Positions 1 to 8,016 of a stretch of DNA of 64,000 bases are shown here, piece by piece (within the stretch, counting starts at the first letter, position 1; each line of letters opens with the position of its first letter). The notes beneath the pieces were generated by a model, which worked only from the letters and a program-made list of their open reading frames with translations, was not told the origin of the DNA and ran no database searches. The stretch is from Aggregatilinea lenta. GTDB lineage: Bacteria; Chloroflexota; Anaerolineae; Aggregatilineales; Aggregatilineaceae. The DNA lies in NCBI RefSeq assembly GCF_003569045.1, contig NZ_BFCB01000002.1, positions 1,345,506-1,409,505 of the forward strand. Reading direction: 5' to 3'. Position numbers and translations under genes: made by a program.

Positions 1-1931
1 GAGGTGTCGCATCGCCGCGCGGTGCCTTCGCCCAGGACAATCCGAACCTGCTGACCAACGGCAGCCTGGAAAACCCCTACTACGGCCAGGCCGCCGCGAC
101 CCAAACCGCGCCGCAGGGCTGGACGCTGTGGGTCGGGGCGGGCAGTCCCGAAGCCTTCCCGCACAACGACCCCGTCCAGGTGCTAAACGGCTCCGTCTCG
201 TGGAACATTCACCAGGGCTACGTCGCATTCACGGTGGCGGGCTACCAGCGCGTGAGCGGTCTGAGCCAGGGCGACGCGCTGGAACTGAGCGCGTACGGAT
301 GGGCCTATACCTGCAATGATACGACGACCTCGTGCGTCATTCCCGAAGCGCCCTACCGCCGCTCCGACACGGCGGCGGGCGTCTCGATGAAGGTGGGCAT
401 CGATCCCACCGGCGGGACCGACCCCTACGCCGGGACCGTGCAGTGGTCCGGCGCGGCGGCCCCGTACGACCAGTGGGCGCGCATGGCCGTGAGCGCCGCC
501 GCCCAGGGCGATACGGTTACTGTGTTCCTGTTCGCGACGCAGCAGGCCGGGCTGGCGCTGAACAACGTCTATTGGGACAACGCGTCGCTGGTGCGCACCA
601 ACGGCGTCACGGTTAACGCGTCCGGCACGCCGGTCGCCGCCGCGCCTGAGCAGCAGGCCGTATTCAGCGCCGCGCAGCCGCCGCAAGCGGACGGCAGCAT
701 CGTGCACACCGTCCAGCAGGGCGACACGCTGTCCGGCATCGCCTACGCCTATTCGCAGTACGGCGTGACGATCCAGACCATCGCGGAGCTGGATCCCGTC
801 ATCGAGCCGAACACGCGCTTCTTGACCGTCGGGCAGAAGATCCAGATCCTGCCGCCTGGCTCGGTCGACCCCGAAACGGGCGAGCTGCTCGGCCCTGGCC
901 AGACCCTACCATCCGCGTCTGCGTCCGGCACGCCCGGCACCGCCGCGACGCAAGCGCCCTCGGCCAACAACCCGGACGCTCAGAGCACGCGCATCCCGAC
1001 GCCCACGCCGATCAGCGCGCAGCCCGCGACGCCGACACCTGCCCCGCAGGTGACCGCCGCGCCGACCGCGATCCGCTCGCTGGGCTGGCTGCCGCCGCTG
1101 CCCACGCCGCTGCCGCCACCGGTGTCGATGGCGGTACCGTCCGAACAGGGCGAGACGACCACCACCAGCCGCACGCTGCCGCTGGGCCTGAATCCGTCTG
1201 ACGACGAGGTCGCAGCCGAGGTCACGGAAGACGTCACCGAAGCCGCCGCACAGGGCGCGGCTGTCGCCCTCGCGCCGACCGCAACAGCGACGATCCCGCT
1301 CGAAGCGGCGGTCGCCACCGCTACGCCCCAGATTCCGACCGCCTCGGCTACGCCGCAGATCACGCTGGTGGACGCCGTGCAGCCCTCGCCCACGCCACAG
1401 GCCGTCGCCGCCAACGCGAGTGGCACCGTCTGCGTGACGCTGTACGAGGACGCAAACCGCAACCTGATCCGCGACGCCGACGAGGTGACGCTGCCGCAGG
1501 GCGACGTGAGCATCGACGGTGATACGGGCAGCACTGGCAGCCAGCCCTATACCCAGGCCGCCGATCCGCTGTGCGTCGAGGTGCAACCGGGACGTTACAC
1601 CGTCGCTGCCACCGTGCCGGATGGCTACGAGCTGACGACCAGCGCGGCGGTCCCGGTCGAAGTGGGGAGCGGGCGCGACGTGCTGGTGATGTTCGGCGGC
1701 GCAGCAGATGCGCAGCCGACCGCCGTCGCGCAAGCCGCGTCGAGCGCAGATCATGCCGCCAGTGACACCGACACCGCTGCGTCCCCGGCTACCGACGACA
1801 CCACGCGCCAGAAGAAGCCGCTCGCCGACAGCATCAGCGACAACATCGGCCTGATCCTGATTGGGCTGGCGGGTATTCTGGTGGTTGGCAGCGGCACACT
1901 GTTCCTGGTGCTGCGCCGCCCGGAACGGTAG
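1..1931 (+). CDS. LysM-domain surface protein, C-terminally membrane anchored (5' truncated)
   Basis: The reading frame is open from base 3, so the start lies before the window. The first residues end in AFAQ, like the tail of a signal peptide, followed by an NLLTNGSLEN motif typical of carbohydrate-binding-like beta domains. A LysM domain (HTVQQGDTLSGIAYAY) spans about bases 700-850 and probably binds peptidoglycan or another glycan. A long Thr/Pro/Ala-rich linker follows. A second beta domain (about 1420-1700, GTVCVTLYEDANRNLIRD) resembles SdrD-B/prealbumin-like folds. A last hydrophobic helix followed by LRRPER anchors the C terminus in the membrane. A strong terminator lies about 90 bases downstream. 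Its exact role is unknown; a cell-surface structural or adhesive role is inferred. Confidence 0.8.
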   Translation, partial: GVASPRGAFAQDNPNLLTNGSLENPYYGQAAATQTAPQGWTLWVGAGSPEAFPHNDPVQVLNGSVSWNIHQGYVAFTVAGYQRVSGLSQGDALELSAYGWAYTCNDTTTSCVIPEAPYRRSDTAAGVSMKVGIDPTGGTDPYAGTVQWSGAAAPYDQWARMAVSAAAQGDTVTVFLFATQQAGLALNNVYWDNASLVRTNGVTVNASGTPVAAAPEQQAVFSAAQPPQADGSIVHTVQQGDTLSGIAYAYSQYGVTIQTIAELDPVIEPNTRFLTVGQKIQILPPGSVDPETGELLGPGQTLPSASASGTPGTAATQAPSANNPDAQSTRIPTPTPISAQPATPTPAPQVTAAPTAIRSLGWLPPLPTPLPPPVSMAVPSEQGETTTTSRTLPLGLNPSDDEVAAEVTEDVTEAAAQGAAVALAPTATATIPLEAAVATATPQIPTASATPQITLVDAVQPSPTPQAVAANASGTVCVTLYEDANRNLIRDADEVTLPQGDVSIDGDTGSTGSQPYTQAADPLCVEVQPGRYTVAATVPDGYELTTSAAVPVEVGSGRDVLVMFGGAADAQPTAVAQAASSADHAASDTDTAASPATDDTTRQKKPLADSISDNIGLILIGLAGILVVGSGTLFLVLRRPER

Positions 1932-1940
1932 CGAAAAGCA

Positions 1941-1971
1941 GCGGCTAGCCGTTAGCGGTTGGCGGTTAGCC
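1941..1971. repeat. TTAGC-type short repeat after a stop codon
   Basis: The stretch holds CTAGCCGTTAGC followed by two more GGTTAGC-like words. A near-identical string follows the stop of the PhzF gene at 53221-53250, and a looser version follows the radical SAM gene at 61971-61992. Function unknown. Confidence 0.5.
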
Positions 1972-2018
1972 AGAGACAAAACGTCACTGGCTCGGCTTCC
2001 GACATCACGTAACAAGAA

Positions 2019-2051
2019 AATCCCCCGATCCATGAACTGGATCGGGGGATT
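2019..2051 (+). terminator. Rho-independent terminator of the LysM gene
   Basis: A 14-base perfect inverted repeat (arms 2019-2032 and 2038-2051, core TCCCCCGATCC) with a 5-base loop is followed by TGTTTTGT. It ends transcription of the LysM gene. The Rhs fragment begins right at its 3' edge. Confidence 0.85.
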
Positions 2052-2054
2052 GTT

Positions 2055-2963
2055 TTGTCTCACAATTGCGATGCTGTTGGCGAACCCATGTCGCTAAATC
2101 GGTACAGCTATGTGGCCGGGAATCCGACAAACTTTGTGGACCCCAGTGGGATGATTGCAGAGAAACCGGGGAAGTGGGATAGGTGCGCGAATGAAGAAGC
2201 TTGTTGTGGATACGACATTACAGAGTGGTTTTTAGCTGAACTTCACATTCACGGTTCCTGGGCTTATTCGCATCTCTTGACGCCTATTGTCGCCGGACGT
2301 GCAGTAATTTGGTACGGTGGTTTCTACAATTATGGCAAAAGCATACCCTATAAATGGATGACGTTTGACACTGGGCTCTCACACTGCCCTTCATTAGGGT
2401 GCGAGCGCGGTGTGACTCTCTGTGGTAAATGCATCGATCGCTCGGAATTAGGTAATGTAATGTTTGGCGCCAGCGGGGCAATAATAGGTATAGACAAATG
2501 GGTACTGCAAACTGCGGGTAAAGTTGTAGGAGCGCTGAAAGAAGACGCTGAAATGGCAGGATTAGACATCGGTTATGAAATTGGCACGGATAGGAACTAT
2601 CGATCAATCTGGGATGTAGATGATCTATGCTCATTCATTACAACCCATAACCCATCAGCTTGGAGAAAAATCAACATTGGTCAAGACCCCGATGTATCCC
2701 TGTGTGCACCATGCAGTGATATTTTGCCACCAGATGGGTCTATTATACCTCACACACGACCTCATACGGACCTCGACATAGGAAACTACGGAGGCACAAG
2801 TCCATGTGCCGATGACAGTAAATGTCAAGGTGATCCTAACGATATGTTCTTTACCAATCAGATACCCGGTGCAGAATGGCTTGCTCCCGAATTGTGTCCT
2901 GACGCTACCATGTACAGCGAAGAAGATCTTATTTATTGCGGCATCGGTATAAGGAGACGGTAA
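2055..2963 (+). CDS. Orphan Rhs C-terminal tip (core end plus putative toxin domain)
   Basis: The first ~35 residues contain the classic end of the Rhs core, LNRYSYVAGNPTNFVDPSG, which in full-length Rhs proteins precedes a variable toxin tip. No Rhs/YD repeats lie upstream; the homology starts just after the terminator of the preceding gene, so this is a detached or truncated cassette. The ~270-residue tip is Cys-rich (about 15 Cys) and has LGNVMFGASGAIIG followed by a helix, which loosely recalls polymorphic toxin type 44; that match is tentative. The only frame-compatible starts are TTG at 2055 or ATG at 2088, neither with a good ribosome-binding site. GC content is clearly below the neighbours, a sign of transfer. 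It may be a silent reservoir cassette or a pseudogene. Confidence 0.6.
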   Translation: MSHNCDAVGEPMSLNRYSYVAGNPTNFVDPSGMIAEKPGKWDRCANEEACCGYDITEWFLAELHIHGSWAYSHLLTPIVAGRAVIWYGGFYNYGKSIPYKWMTFDTGLSHCPSLGCERGVTLCGKCIDRSELGNVMFGASGAIIGIDKWVLQTAGKVVGALKEDAEMAGLDIGYEIGTDRNYRSIWDVDDLCSFITTHNPSAWRKINIGQDPDVSLCAPCSDILPPDGSIIPHTRPHTDLDIGNYGGTSPCADDSKCQGDPNDMFFTNQIPGAEWLAPELCPDATMYSEEDLIYCGIGIRRR

Positions 2964-3125
2964 CAATCGCCCTCTGGAATTTGACACTTCGTGGCGGGAT
3001 ATAATGAATCCTGCCACGAAGCTTGTAAAACATATAGAAAGTGGTGGGTATTTGCTGTTATTGTTTCCCTTTGAAAATCACCGCCTTACTTTTTAGGTGG
3101 TGCATGTTGAATGAAGGGGCAAGCC

Positions 3126-3389
3126 ATGAGTTTCGATCGGTGGAAATCTTTCATCTACAAGTTGAGAGTTTTGTTGGGCTTCTTTGGGATATACATCATT
3201 TTTAGCGTAATCTCAACTTTGATTTCTTTTGTTGCCCTGTTTGTGATTATTGTTGACCCTAGCGACCCCGATCTGGGAAGATCTGCCGCAGCCGCAATTG
3301 CTTTTGTACTTAGTCCCGTTATCGGTCTGACGCTGGCTTTAGTAGTGATGTATTTCTTCGAGCGAAGTTTCCAGAACAGGTTTTTGTGA
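3126..3389 (+). CDS. Small two-helix membrane protein, candidate immunity protein
   Basis: An 87-residue protein with two strong hydrophobic segments (IYIIFSVISTLISFVALFVII and a second after DLGRSAAA) and a charged C terminus. The start at 3126 is preferred over ATG 3111 because AAGGGG lies six bases before it. It sits about 160 bases after the Rhs tip, on the same strand and equally AT-rich, which is where immunity genes of polymorphic toxins are found. No family is recognised; the immunity role is inferred from position and size only. Confidence 0.5.
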   Translation: MSFDRWKSFIYKLRVLLGFFGIYIIFSVISTLISFVALFVIIVDPSDPDLGRSAAAAIAFVLSPVIGLTLALVVMYFFERSFQNRFL

Positions 3390-3500
3390 ATCATGGCGCC
3401 ACTTGGTCAATGAGAATCCCGTGAATGCTGGGCTGTTGGTGAGCACAGAGCGTGGTAAACTCAAGGCGAAACCGCCCTGTATAAGAGGAGTAGCACTCTC

Positions 3501-3551
3501 ATGTCGCTGCAAGCCCAACCGATTCCGCCGATTCCCGATCTGAACGACTAA
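3501..3551 (+). pseudogene. Possible relic of an IS1182-type transposase N terminus
   Basis: A 16-codon frame (MSLQAQPIPPIPDLND) behind an AAGAGGAG ribosome-binding site. Transposases of the IS1182 group often begin with a very similar MSL.PQPIP.VP stretch from memory of the family. It stops at once and no further transposase sequence follows, so if real it is only the stump of an insertion sequence beside the AT-rich Rhs island. Confidence 0.3.
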
Positions 3552-3562
3552 CGGCTGCGCTT

Positions 3563-5098
3563 TTACTGCCTCGGCGAGCGCGACAGCAGCGTGTACGCGA
3601 AGCGTTCCGGGTCTGGCATGGTACCCCATACGGAGTAGCCCGCGCGCGGATCGCTGGCGTCCACATACGCCGGATAGGCAAAGTTCAGGTTCCACAGCAT
3701 CATCACGCCCATGTAGGGTAGGCTCTGCCCCAGCTCGAAGCCGCGCATGATGTAGTTCGCCTGCTGCTCCTCGTTCAGATAGTTGAAGAACGGCTGCGAC
3801 TCCGGCGCAACGGCGGGCGCTCCGTCGCTTTTGTACAGGTTGTCGTAGGTCGCCCAGCCGAATTCGGTGGCCCACATCTGGCGCTCGGTGTCGCCGTAGT
3901 TCAGCATGATGTCGTGATAGTCTTCCAGCGTGTCCAGGAAGAAGAAGGTCGGGTGATCGTCGTAGCCCTGGCCGGAATTGATGCAGCAGTGCGAATCGGG
4001 CGGATTCCACGCGCCGTACGGGTGCACGCCGATGGCAATATTCTGGTACACGTCGCTGGTCAGCCCGGCCTGATACATCTGCTGCAAATAGCGCCGGTCA
4101 TCGACCGCGTTCACGCCGTCGTCCACGCCGGTCGGCGCGAGGCCCGCCGTCACCACCGTGATGTTCGGGCCGTCCTCCGCCGCACGGATCACGTTGTACG
4201 CCGCGCCGAAGTAACGCATGTAGTCCGCGCCGCTCAACGTGCCGCCGTGCCACTCGCGCATGAGGTTCGGCTCGTTCCAGACCTCGATCGCGGACACGTA
4301 CGAGTGGCCGAGGTAGTCGGTGCGGATCTCACCCAGCATGCGCGTGATCATGCTCGCCAGCGCGCTCGGATCGCTCGGCGGACCGTCTTCCTCGGTCGTG
4401 GAACGCGCCCAGTCCGGCGCTTTGGCGATGCTGACCATCACCTTGAAGCCGTTGTCGTGCGCCTTCTGCACGAACAGCCGGTAGCGGTACATCACATCGC
4501 TGAACTCGTTGGGCGTGGGTTCGAGGATGTTCCACGCGAACTGGAGCTTAACCCAGCGCATCCCTAGGTTTTGCGCGTGCCACAGCGCCACCTCGTAATC
4601 GTCCATCGAAATATCGCTGTCGATCTGAATGCCCATCTGCTCGATGCGCAGCGCGGGCAGCGGCGTGCCACCCAGTGTCGCCGTCGGTTCGGGCGTGGGC
4701 GTCAGCGTTTCGGTCGCGGTCGGCGTAGGGGTGGCCGTTTCGGCGGGCGTCTCCGTGGCTGTTGCGGTCAGCGTCGGCGTCGGAGACGGGCCGGGCGTGA
4801 CGGTCAGCGTCGGCGTTTCCGTAACTGTGGGCGTCAGCGTCGCGGGCACGGTTGGCGCGGCGGTGGTCGGCAGCGCGGTCGGGTTGACGATCGGGCCGAA
4901 CGAGCCGGGCGTCGGCGAGACTTGCAGCGGCGCATTCACGCCCTGCGCGCCGCCGGTCTGTCCCTGAACATCGACCAACACGTCCTGCGCCTGCCGGGCC
5001 GTGTCCTCACCTGTTCCCGCCTCAGCGCCGCACGCCGCTGCGATCAATCCGAGCGCCGCCAACACGACGGCCATCCACAGCGTTCTACTCCGTGCCAT
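3563..5098 (-). CDS. Glycosidase-like (TIM-barrel) lipoprotein
   Basis: A signal peptide ends in the lipobox LIAAAC, so the protein is probably lipid-anchored outside the membrane. A Thr/Pro-rich linker (about residues 45-140) leads to a catalytic-type domain resembling GH5/GH39-like barrels: IEVWNEPN carries the expected acid/base Glu after Asn, and ATEFGWAT could carry the nucleophile Glu. A role in cleaving or binding an extracellular polysaccharide is inferred; the substrate is not predictable. ATG at 5098 is chosen because AAGG lies nine bases upstream; GTG at 5104 is the alternative. The lipoprotein at 14554-16041 has a similar plan. Confidence 0.75.
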   Translation of the reverse strand: MARSRTLWMAVVLAALGLIAAACGAEAGTGEDTARQAQDVLVDVQGQTGGAQGVNAPLQVSPTPGSFGPIVNPTALPTTAAPTVPATLTPTVTETPTLTVTPGPSPTPTLTATATETPAETATPTPTATETLTPTPEPTATLGGTPLPALRIEQMGIQIDSDISMDDYEVALWHAQNLGMRWVKLQFAWNILEPTPNEFSDVMYRYRLFVQKAHDNGFKVMVSIAKAPDWARSTTEEDGPPSDPSALASMITRMLGEIRTDYLGHSYVSAIEVWNEPNLMREWHGGTLSGADYMRYFGAAYNVIRAAEDGPNITVVTAGLAPTGVDDGVNAVDDRRYLQQMYQAGLTSDVYQNIAIGVHPYGAWNPPDSHCCINSGQGYDDHPTFFFLDTLEDYHDIMLNYGDTERQMWATEFGWATYDNLYKSDGAPAVAPESQPFFNYLNEEQQANYIMRGFELGQSLPYMGVMMLWNLNFAYPAYVDASDPRAGYSVWGTMPDPERFAYTLLSRSPRQ

Positions 5099-5197
5099 CC
5101 TCACCTGCCTTACCCCTCAATTCAAAGTCGAAACGTGCCAGTGTAGAGCATAAGTGAGGTGAGCGGCAGCGGCAACACTAGCGAGGGTACGATTGTC

Positions 5198-5797
5198 CTA
5201 CGCTTGATCGGTGTGCGCCTCGGCCATCTTCTGGATGAGGCGCAGCGTCATCCGGCAGTCGTCGATGGCCGAATGCGCGTTGAGATCGTGCATGCTGACG
5301 CCTTCGCCCGCGCACGCGGCGGCGAGCTTGTGCCAGCGGAAGTCGCCCTTTGCGCCATTCCACGAGCCGAAGTAAGCGGCGTACTGCTTCATGGCGCACT
5401 CCCACGCCACCGCCTCGACGGGTGGCAGGTCGTACAGCGCGCACGCCTGGCGCAGTATGCGGTGGTCGAAGTCCACGTTATACGCCACGACGCGCTTACC
5501 ACCCAGCGCCGCCGCGATCACCGGATAGACCGTCTGGAACGCGGGCGCGCCGACGAGGTGCACCTTGCTGAGGCCGTGCACGCGTGCCGCACCGGGATCG
5601 ATCGGGCGCGTGGGCTTGACCAGCGTATCCAGCACGACCTCGCCCCCCGCGTCGATCACAGCGACCTGCACGAACTCGTCGCGGAAGCCCGTGCCGGTCG
5701 TCTCGCTGTCGAACACTACAAAATCACTTTGCAGCAGGTCGCTGGCCCATTGAGCCGCCGCCTGCCGCGCCTCCCGGATCTGGTCGGGATCGAGCAT
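5198..5797 (-). CDS. DnaQ-like 3'-5' exonuclease (DEDDh)
   Basis: A 199-residue stand-alone exonuclease domain. Exo I is DSETTG (catalytic Asp and Glu), the middle Asp lies in YNVDFDHR, and Exo III is HSAIDDCRMT with the His and Asp of the DEDDh type. Such proteins remove nucleotides from DNA or RNA 3' ends using two metal ions. It could be a proofreading-like or RNase T/oligoribonuclease-like enzyme; no polymerase domain is attached. It begins two bases after the stop of the upstream hydrolase gene, so the two are an operon. AAAGG precedes the ATG. Confidence 0.85.
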   Translation of the reverse strand: MLDPDQIREARQAAAQWASDLLQSDFVVFDSETTGTGFRDEFVQVAVIDAGGEVVLDTLVKPTRPIDPGAARVHGLSKVHLVGAPAFQTVYPVIAAALGGKRVVAYNVDFDHRILRQACALYDLPPVEAVAWECAMKQYAAYFGSWNGAKGDFRWHKLAAACAGEGVSMHDLNAHSAIDDCRMTLRLIQKMAEAHTDQA

Positions 5798-5799
5798 GG

Positions 5800-6756
5800 T
5801 TATCCCTTTCGTAGTCCCTTGCGATAGGCTTTGAAATGCTTATCGTAGTCGCGCTCGGCGAAGCGCGGGCTGTTGAGCCGTGCCCAATCGAGCGCCAGCT
5901 TGCCGCCTATGGCGCGCGCCGTCTCGTGGCAATGCCAGTAGCCCACGTGACTCAGCAGATTCCAGCCGGTGAGCCAGTTGCCCGCGTTGACCGCGCTGTC
6001 GATCACGCCCGCGTCGCGGTACGACTCGACCGGCTCCAGCGGGAAGCCGATCGGGTCCTGCCTGTCGTACAGATTCAGCCACATGCCATAGTCGGGATCG
6101 ACTGCCACCGGGGAGCCTAGACTGTCACGGATGCTGTCGCGCCCACCGTAGGCGTTGTTGCGCAGCGAGTAGAGCGCCATCGGCGATCCCATCAGGATCA
6201 TGTTCACCAGCGACAGGTCGTGCCCGCGCAACAGGTGCGACTGGCCCGCCGACCCCGTGTGATCCCAGACGTAGTCGGAGACGATGACGCTGCCCAGGCT
6301 GTGCCCGATGATCGTCAGCGGCGCATAGGCCGTCTCAGCCTGGACGCGTGCCGCCTCGCCCAGTTTGGCGACGCCCTTGTCCACTTCCTCGTGGATCGCA
6401 CGGTAGACTTTGTTGTTTGGGTCGCGCTCGTAGGCCGTCACGTCGCCGAGCATGCCCACCATGTTGCGCCGGAACTGGTACGTCATACTGAGGCGCCTGG
6501 ACAGCCAGGGTCGCCCGAACAGCACGCTGATCATGGCATCCTGGGGCTGCTGTGTGACCGGATCCCAGCACACCGTCTCGAAGCGCAGCGCGTTTTTGGA
6601 CCGGGCCGCGCTGTGGTCCACGTCGCGCAGCTTGAGCGCCTTGAGCGCGCGGTCGAACTCCGTAGAAACGTTCTGGATCAGCGGGCGGGAATAGCTCGTT
6701 CCGCGACCACCCCACCCGATACCGTGCACAATCAGGACATTCAGCGTTTGCGCCAT
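5800..6756 (-). CDS. Alpha/beta-hydrolase, lipase/esterase-like
   Basis: A 318-residue cytosolic alpha/beta-hydrolase. The N terminus has the oxyanion-region motif LIVHGIGWGG, and the nucleophile elbow is GHSLGS with Ser at about residue 153. The rest suggests a fold like predicted lipases acting on ester substrates, though the substrate is unknown. GGGAGG sits before the ATG. It is the first gene of a two-gene operon with the DEDDh exonuclease; no functional link between the two products is obvious. Confidence 0.75.
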   Translation of the reverse strand: MAQTLNVLIVHGIGWGGRGTSYSRPLIQNVSTEFDRALKALKLRDVDHSAARSKNALRFETVCWDPVTQQPQDAMISVLFGRPWLSRRLSMTYQFRRNMVGMLGDVTAYERDPNNKVYRAIHEEVDKGVAKLGEAARVQAETAYAPLTIIGHSLGSVIVSDYVWDHTGSAGQSHLLRGHDLSLVNMILMGSPMALYSLRNNAYGGRDSIRDSLGSPVAVDPDYGMWLNLYDRQDPIGFPLEPVESYRDAGVIDSAVNAGNWLTGWNLLSHVGYWHCHETARAIGGKLALDWARLNSPRFAERDYDKHFKAYRKGLRKG

Positions 6757-6885
6757 GCACCACCTCCCTCATCCACGCCGGTACTTTGAGTGTACGGCCC
6801 GCCCGTTGATTGTCAAGCAGGCGAGCGTTATGGCAGATGCGACGCAAAACGGGAGGTGCAAGCCCCGCCCCGACGGATCGCGCCT

Positions 6886-6933
6886 GTCGCCTCTCTCTAA
6901 CTTGATTGGAAAGGGGCCGAGGGTGAAGTCTTT
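6886..6933. repeat. Dispersed 'CTCTCCAA...TTGGAGAGGGGCCGGGGGTGAGG' repeat, degenerate copy
   Basis: A worn copy of the roughly 45-base repeat found also at 13665, 25988, 44931, 45044, 53289, 56161 and 60568. It has a short palindromic core and a purine-rich side arm. The rest of the 349-base gap 6757-7105 shows nothing else recognisable. Confidence 0.55.
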
Positions 6934-7105
6934 ATGACGACCCGACTACATCCGGAACCAGGCAAAACCCGCCGCAGCGGTCAGACTACCCGCGCTGCGC
7001 CGGACATCGAATACGCACGAGGCAATTCACGACTTCCCCCTCCGTTCACCCGCTGATTTGTTGCTAGCCCGCGCCGGGAACTTTATACTCCGTGCGTAGC
7101 AAGCG

Positions 7106-7846
7106 ATGCTTGTGCGACCGACTGATCGGCTGGCACCGTATCGAGGATGGACACGCGTGGGTACCTCTGGATTGATCCTGATCATCGTGGCAATGGCAGG
7201 CTTCGGCGCGCTGCTGGTAGGCATGATCCTGCTGGTGTGGTACTTCCGCTATAACCGTGAAGGCGACTGGTACGAAGAGCCGGAAATTCCCGGCGGCGTG
7301 CGCTGTCCGGCGTGCGGCGCGATGAATCCGCCCAACGCGCCCGCGTGCCTGAACTGCCATCGCCCCCTGGCCTATGCCGGACCCTATGCGCCCCCGCCCG
7401 GCAGCCCGACGATGGCCGCCCCGCCCGGCCCGATCCGCGTGAGCGAGAACGCCGCCCCGCCTCAGTCGACCGCTCCGGCGGCACTCGCGGCGGCCCGCAG
7501 CGCGCCCCCGCCTCCCATGCCGATGCAGTCGAGTCCGCCACCCGGTATGCCGCGCGCATGGCTGGAAGGCGTCGGCGGCGTGATGATGGGCCAGCGCGCG
7601 CGCCTCATTCAAACCGATACGCTCGTGGGACGCTCGTCCGTGTGCGACGTGCAGGTCCCCGACCCGAAAGTCTCGCGCCGCCACTTCATGATCCGCTACG
7701 GCGAAGGCTCGTTCTTCATGCAGGACCAGGACAGCTCGCGCGGGACGCGCGTCAACGGCCAACGCACGATGGCGCAGCGCCTGAAGGACGGCGACCACCT
7801 GGAATTTGGCGACGCGGGCGTGGTGTTCCGCTGCGACGAGGTGTAG
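7106..7846 (+). CDS. Membrane-anchored FHA-domain protein with zinc ribbon
   Basis: An N-terminal transmembrane helix (LILIIVAMAGFGALLVGMILLVW) is followed by a zinc ribbon VRCPACG...ACLNCHRPL, a Pro-rich linker and a C-terminal FHA domain (about residues 155-245). The FHA motifs are visible: GRSSVCDVQVPDPKVSRRHF, then SSRGTRVNGQ. FHA domains bind phosphothreonine peptides, so this is a membrane-side receptor for Ser/Thr phosphorylation. The start may instead be GTG at 7157, directly before the helix. It faces the convergent PP2C gene, and the cluster implies a Ser/Thr kinase coded elsewhere. Confidence 0.85.
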   Translation: MLVRPTDRLAPYRGWTRVGTSGLILIIVAMAGFGALLVGMILLVWYFRYNREGDWYEEPEIPGGVRCPACGAMNPPNAPACLNCHRPLAYAGPYAPPPGSPTMAAPPGPIRVSENAAPPQSTAPAALAAARSAPPPPMPMQSSPPPGMPRAWLEGVGGVMMGQRARLIQTDTLVGRSSVCDVQVPDPKVSRRHFMIRYGEGSFFMQDQDSSRGTRVNGQRTMAQRLKDGDHLEFGDAGVVFRCDEV

Positions 7847-7870
7847 GGCAACATACGATAGATAACACAT

Positions 7871-7970
7871 CGGGGCGTATGCGATACGCCCCGACCATTT
7901 CGTTTCCGGTGGGCAGGCATTTGACCTGCCTTATTTTTTGCTCGCGGGCGGAGCAAGCTCCGCTCCTACG
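7871..7970. repeat. Two variable-core palindromic repeats around a terminator
   Basis: Palindrome 7871-7893 (10-bp stem, loop GCG, core CGTAT/ATACG) and palindrome 7944-7970 (GGCGGAGC, AA, GCTCCGCt, then CCTACG) belong to the GTAGGGGCG repeat family. Together with the terminator between them they fill the gap between the FHA and PP2C genes. Confidence 0.6.
7912..7939 (+). terminator. Terminator downstream of the FHA gene
   Basis: Stem GGCAGG/CCTGCC (7912-7917, 7925-7930) is followed by TTATTTTTT. It lies about 65 bases after the FHA stop codon. Confidence 0.7.
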
Positions 7971-8016
7971 CTCAATTTTCGCTTAGCACGCGCCCGGCTA
8001 ATTGCTAGCCGCTCGC

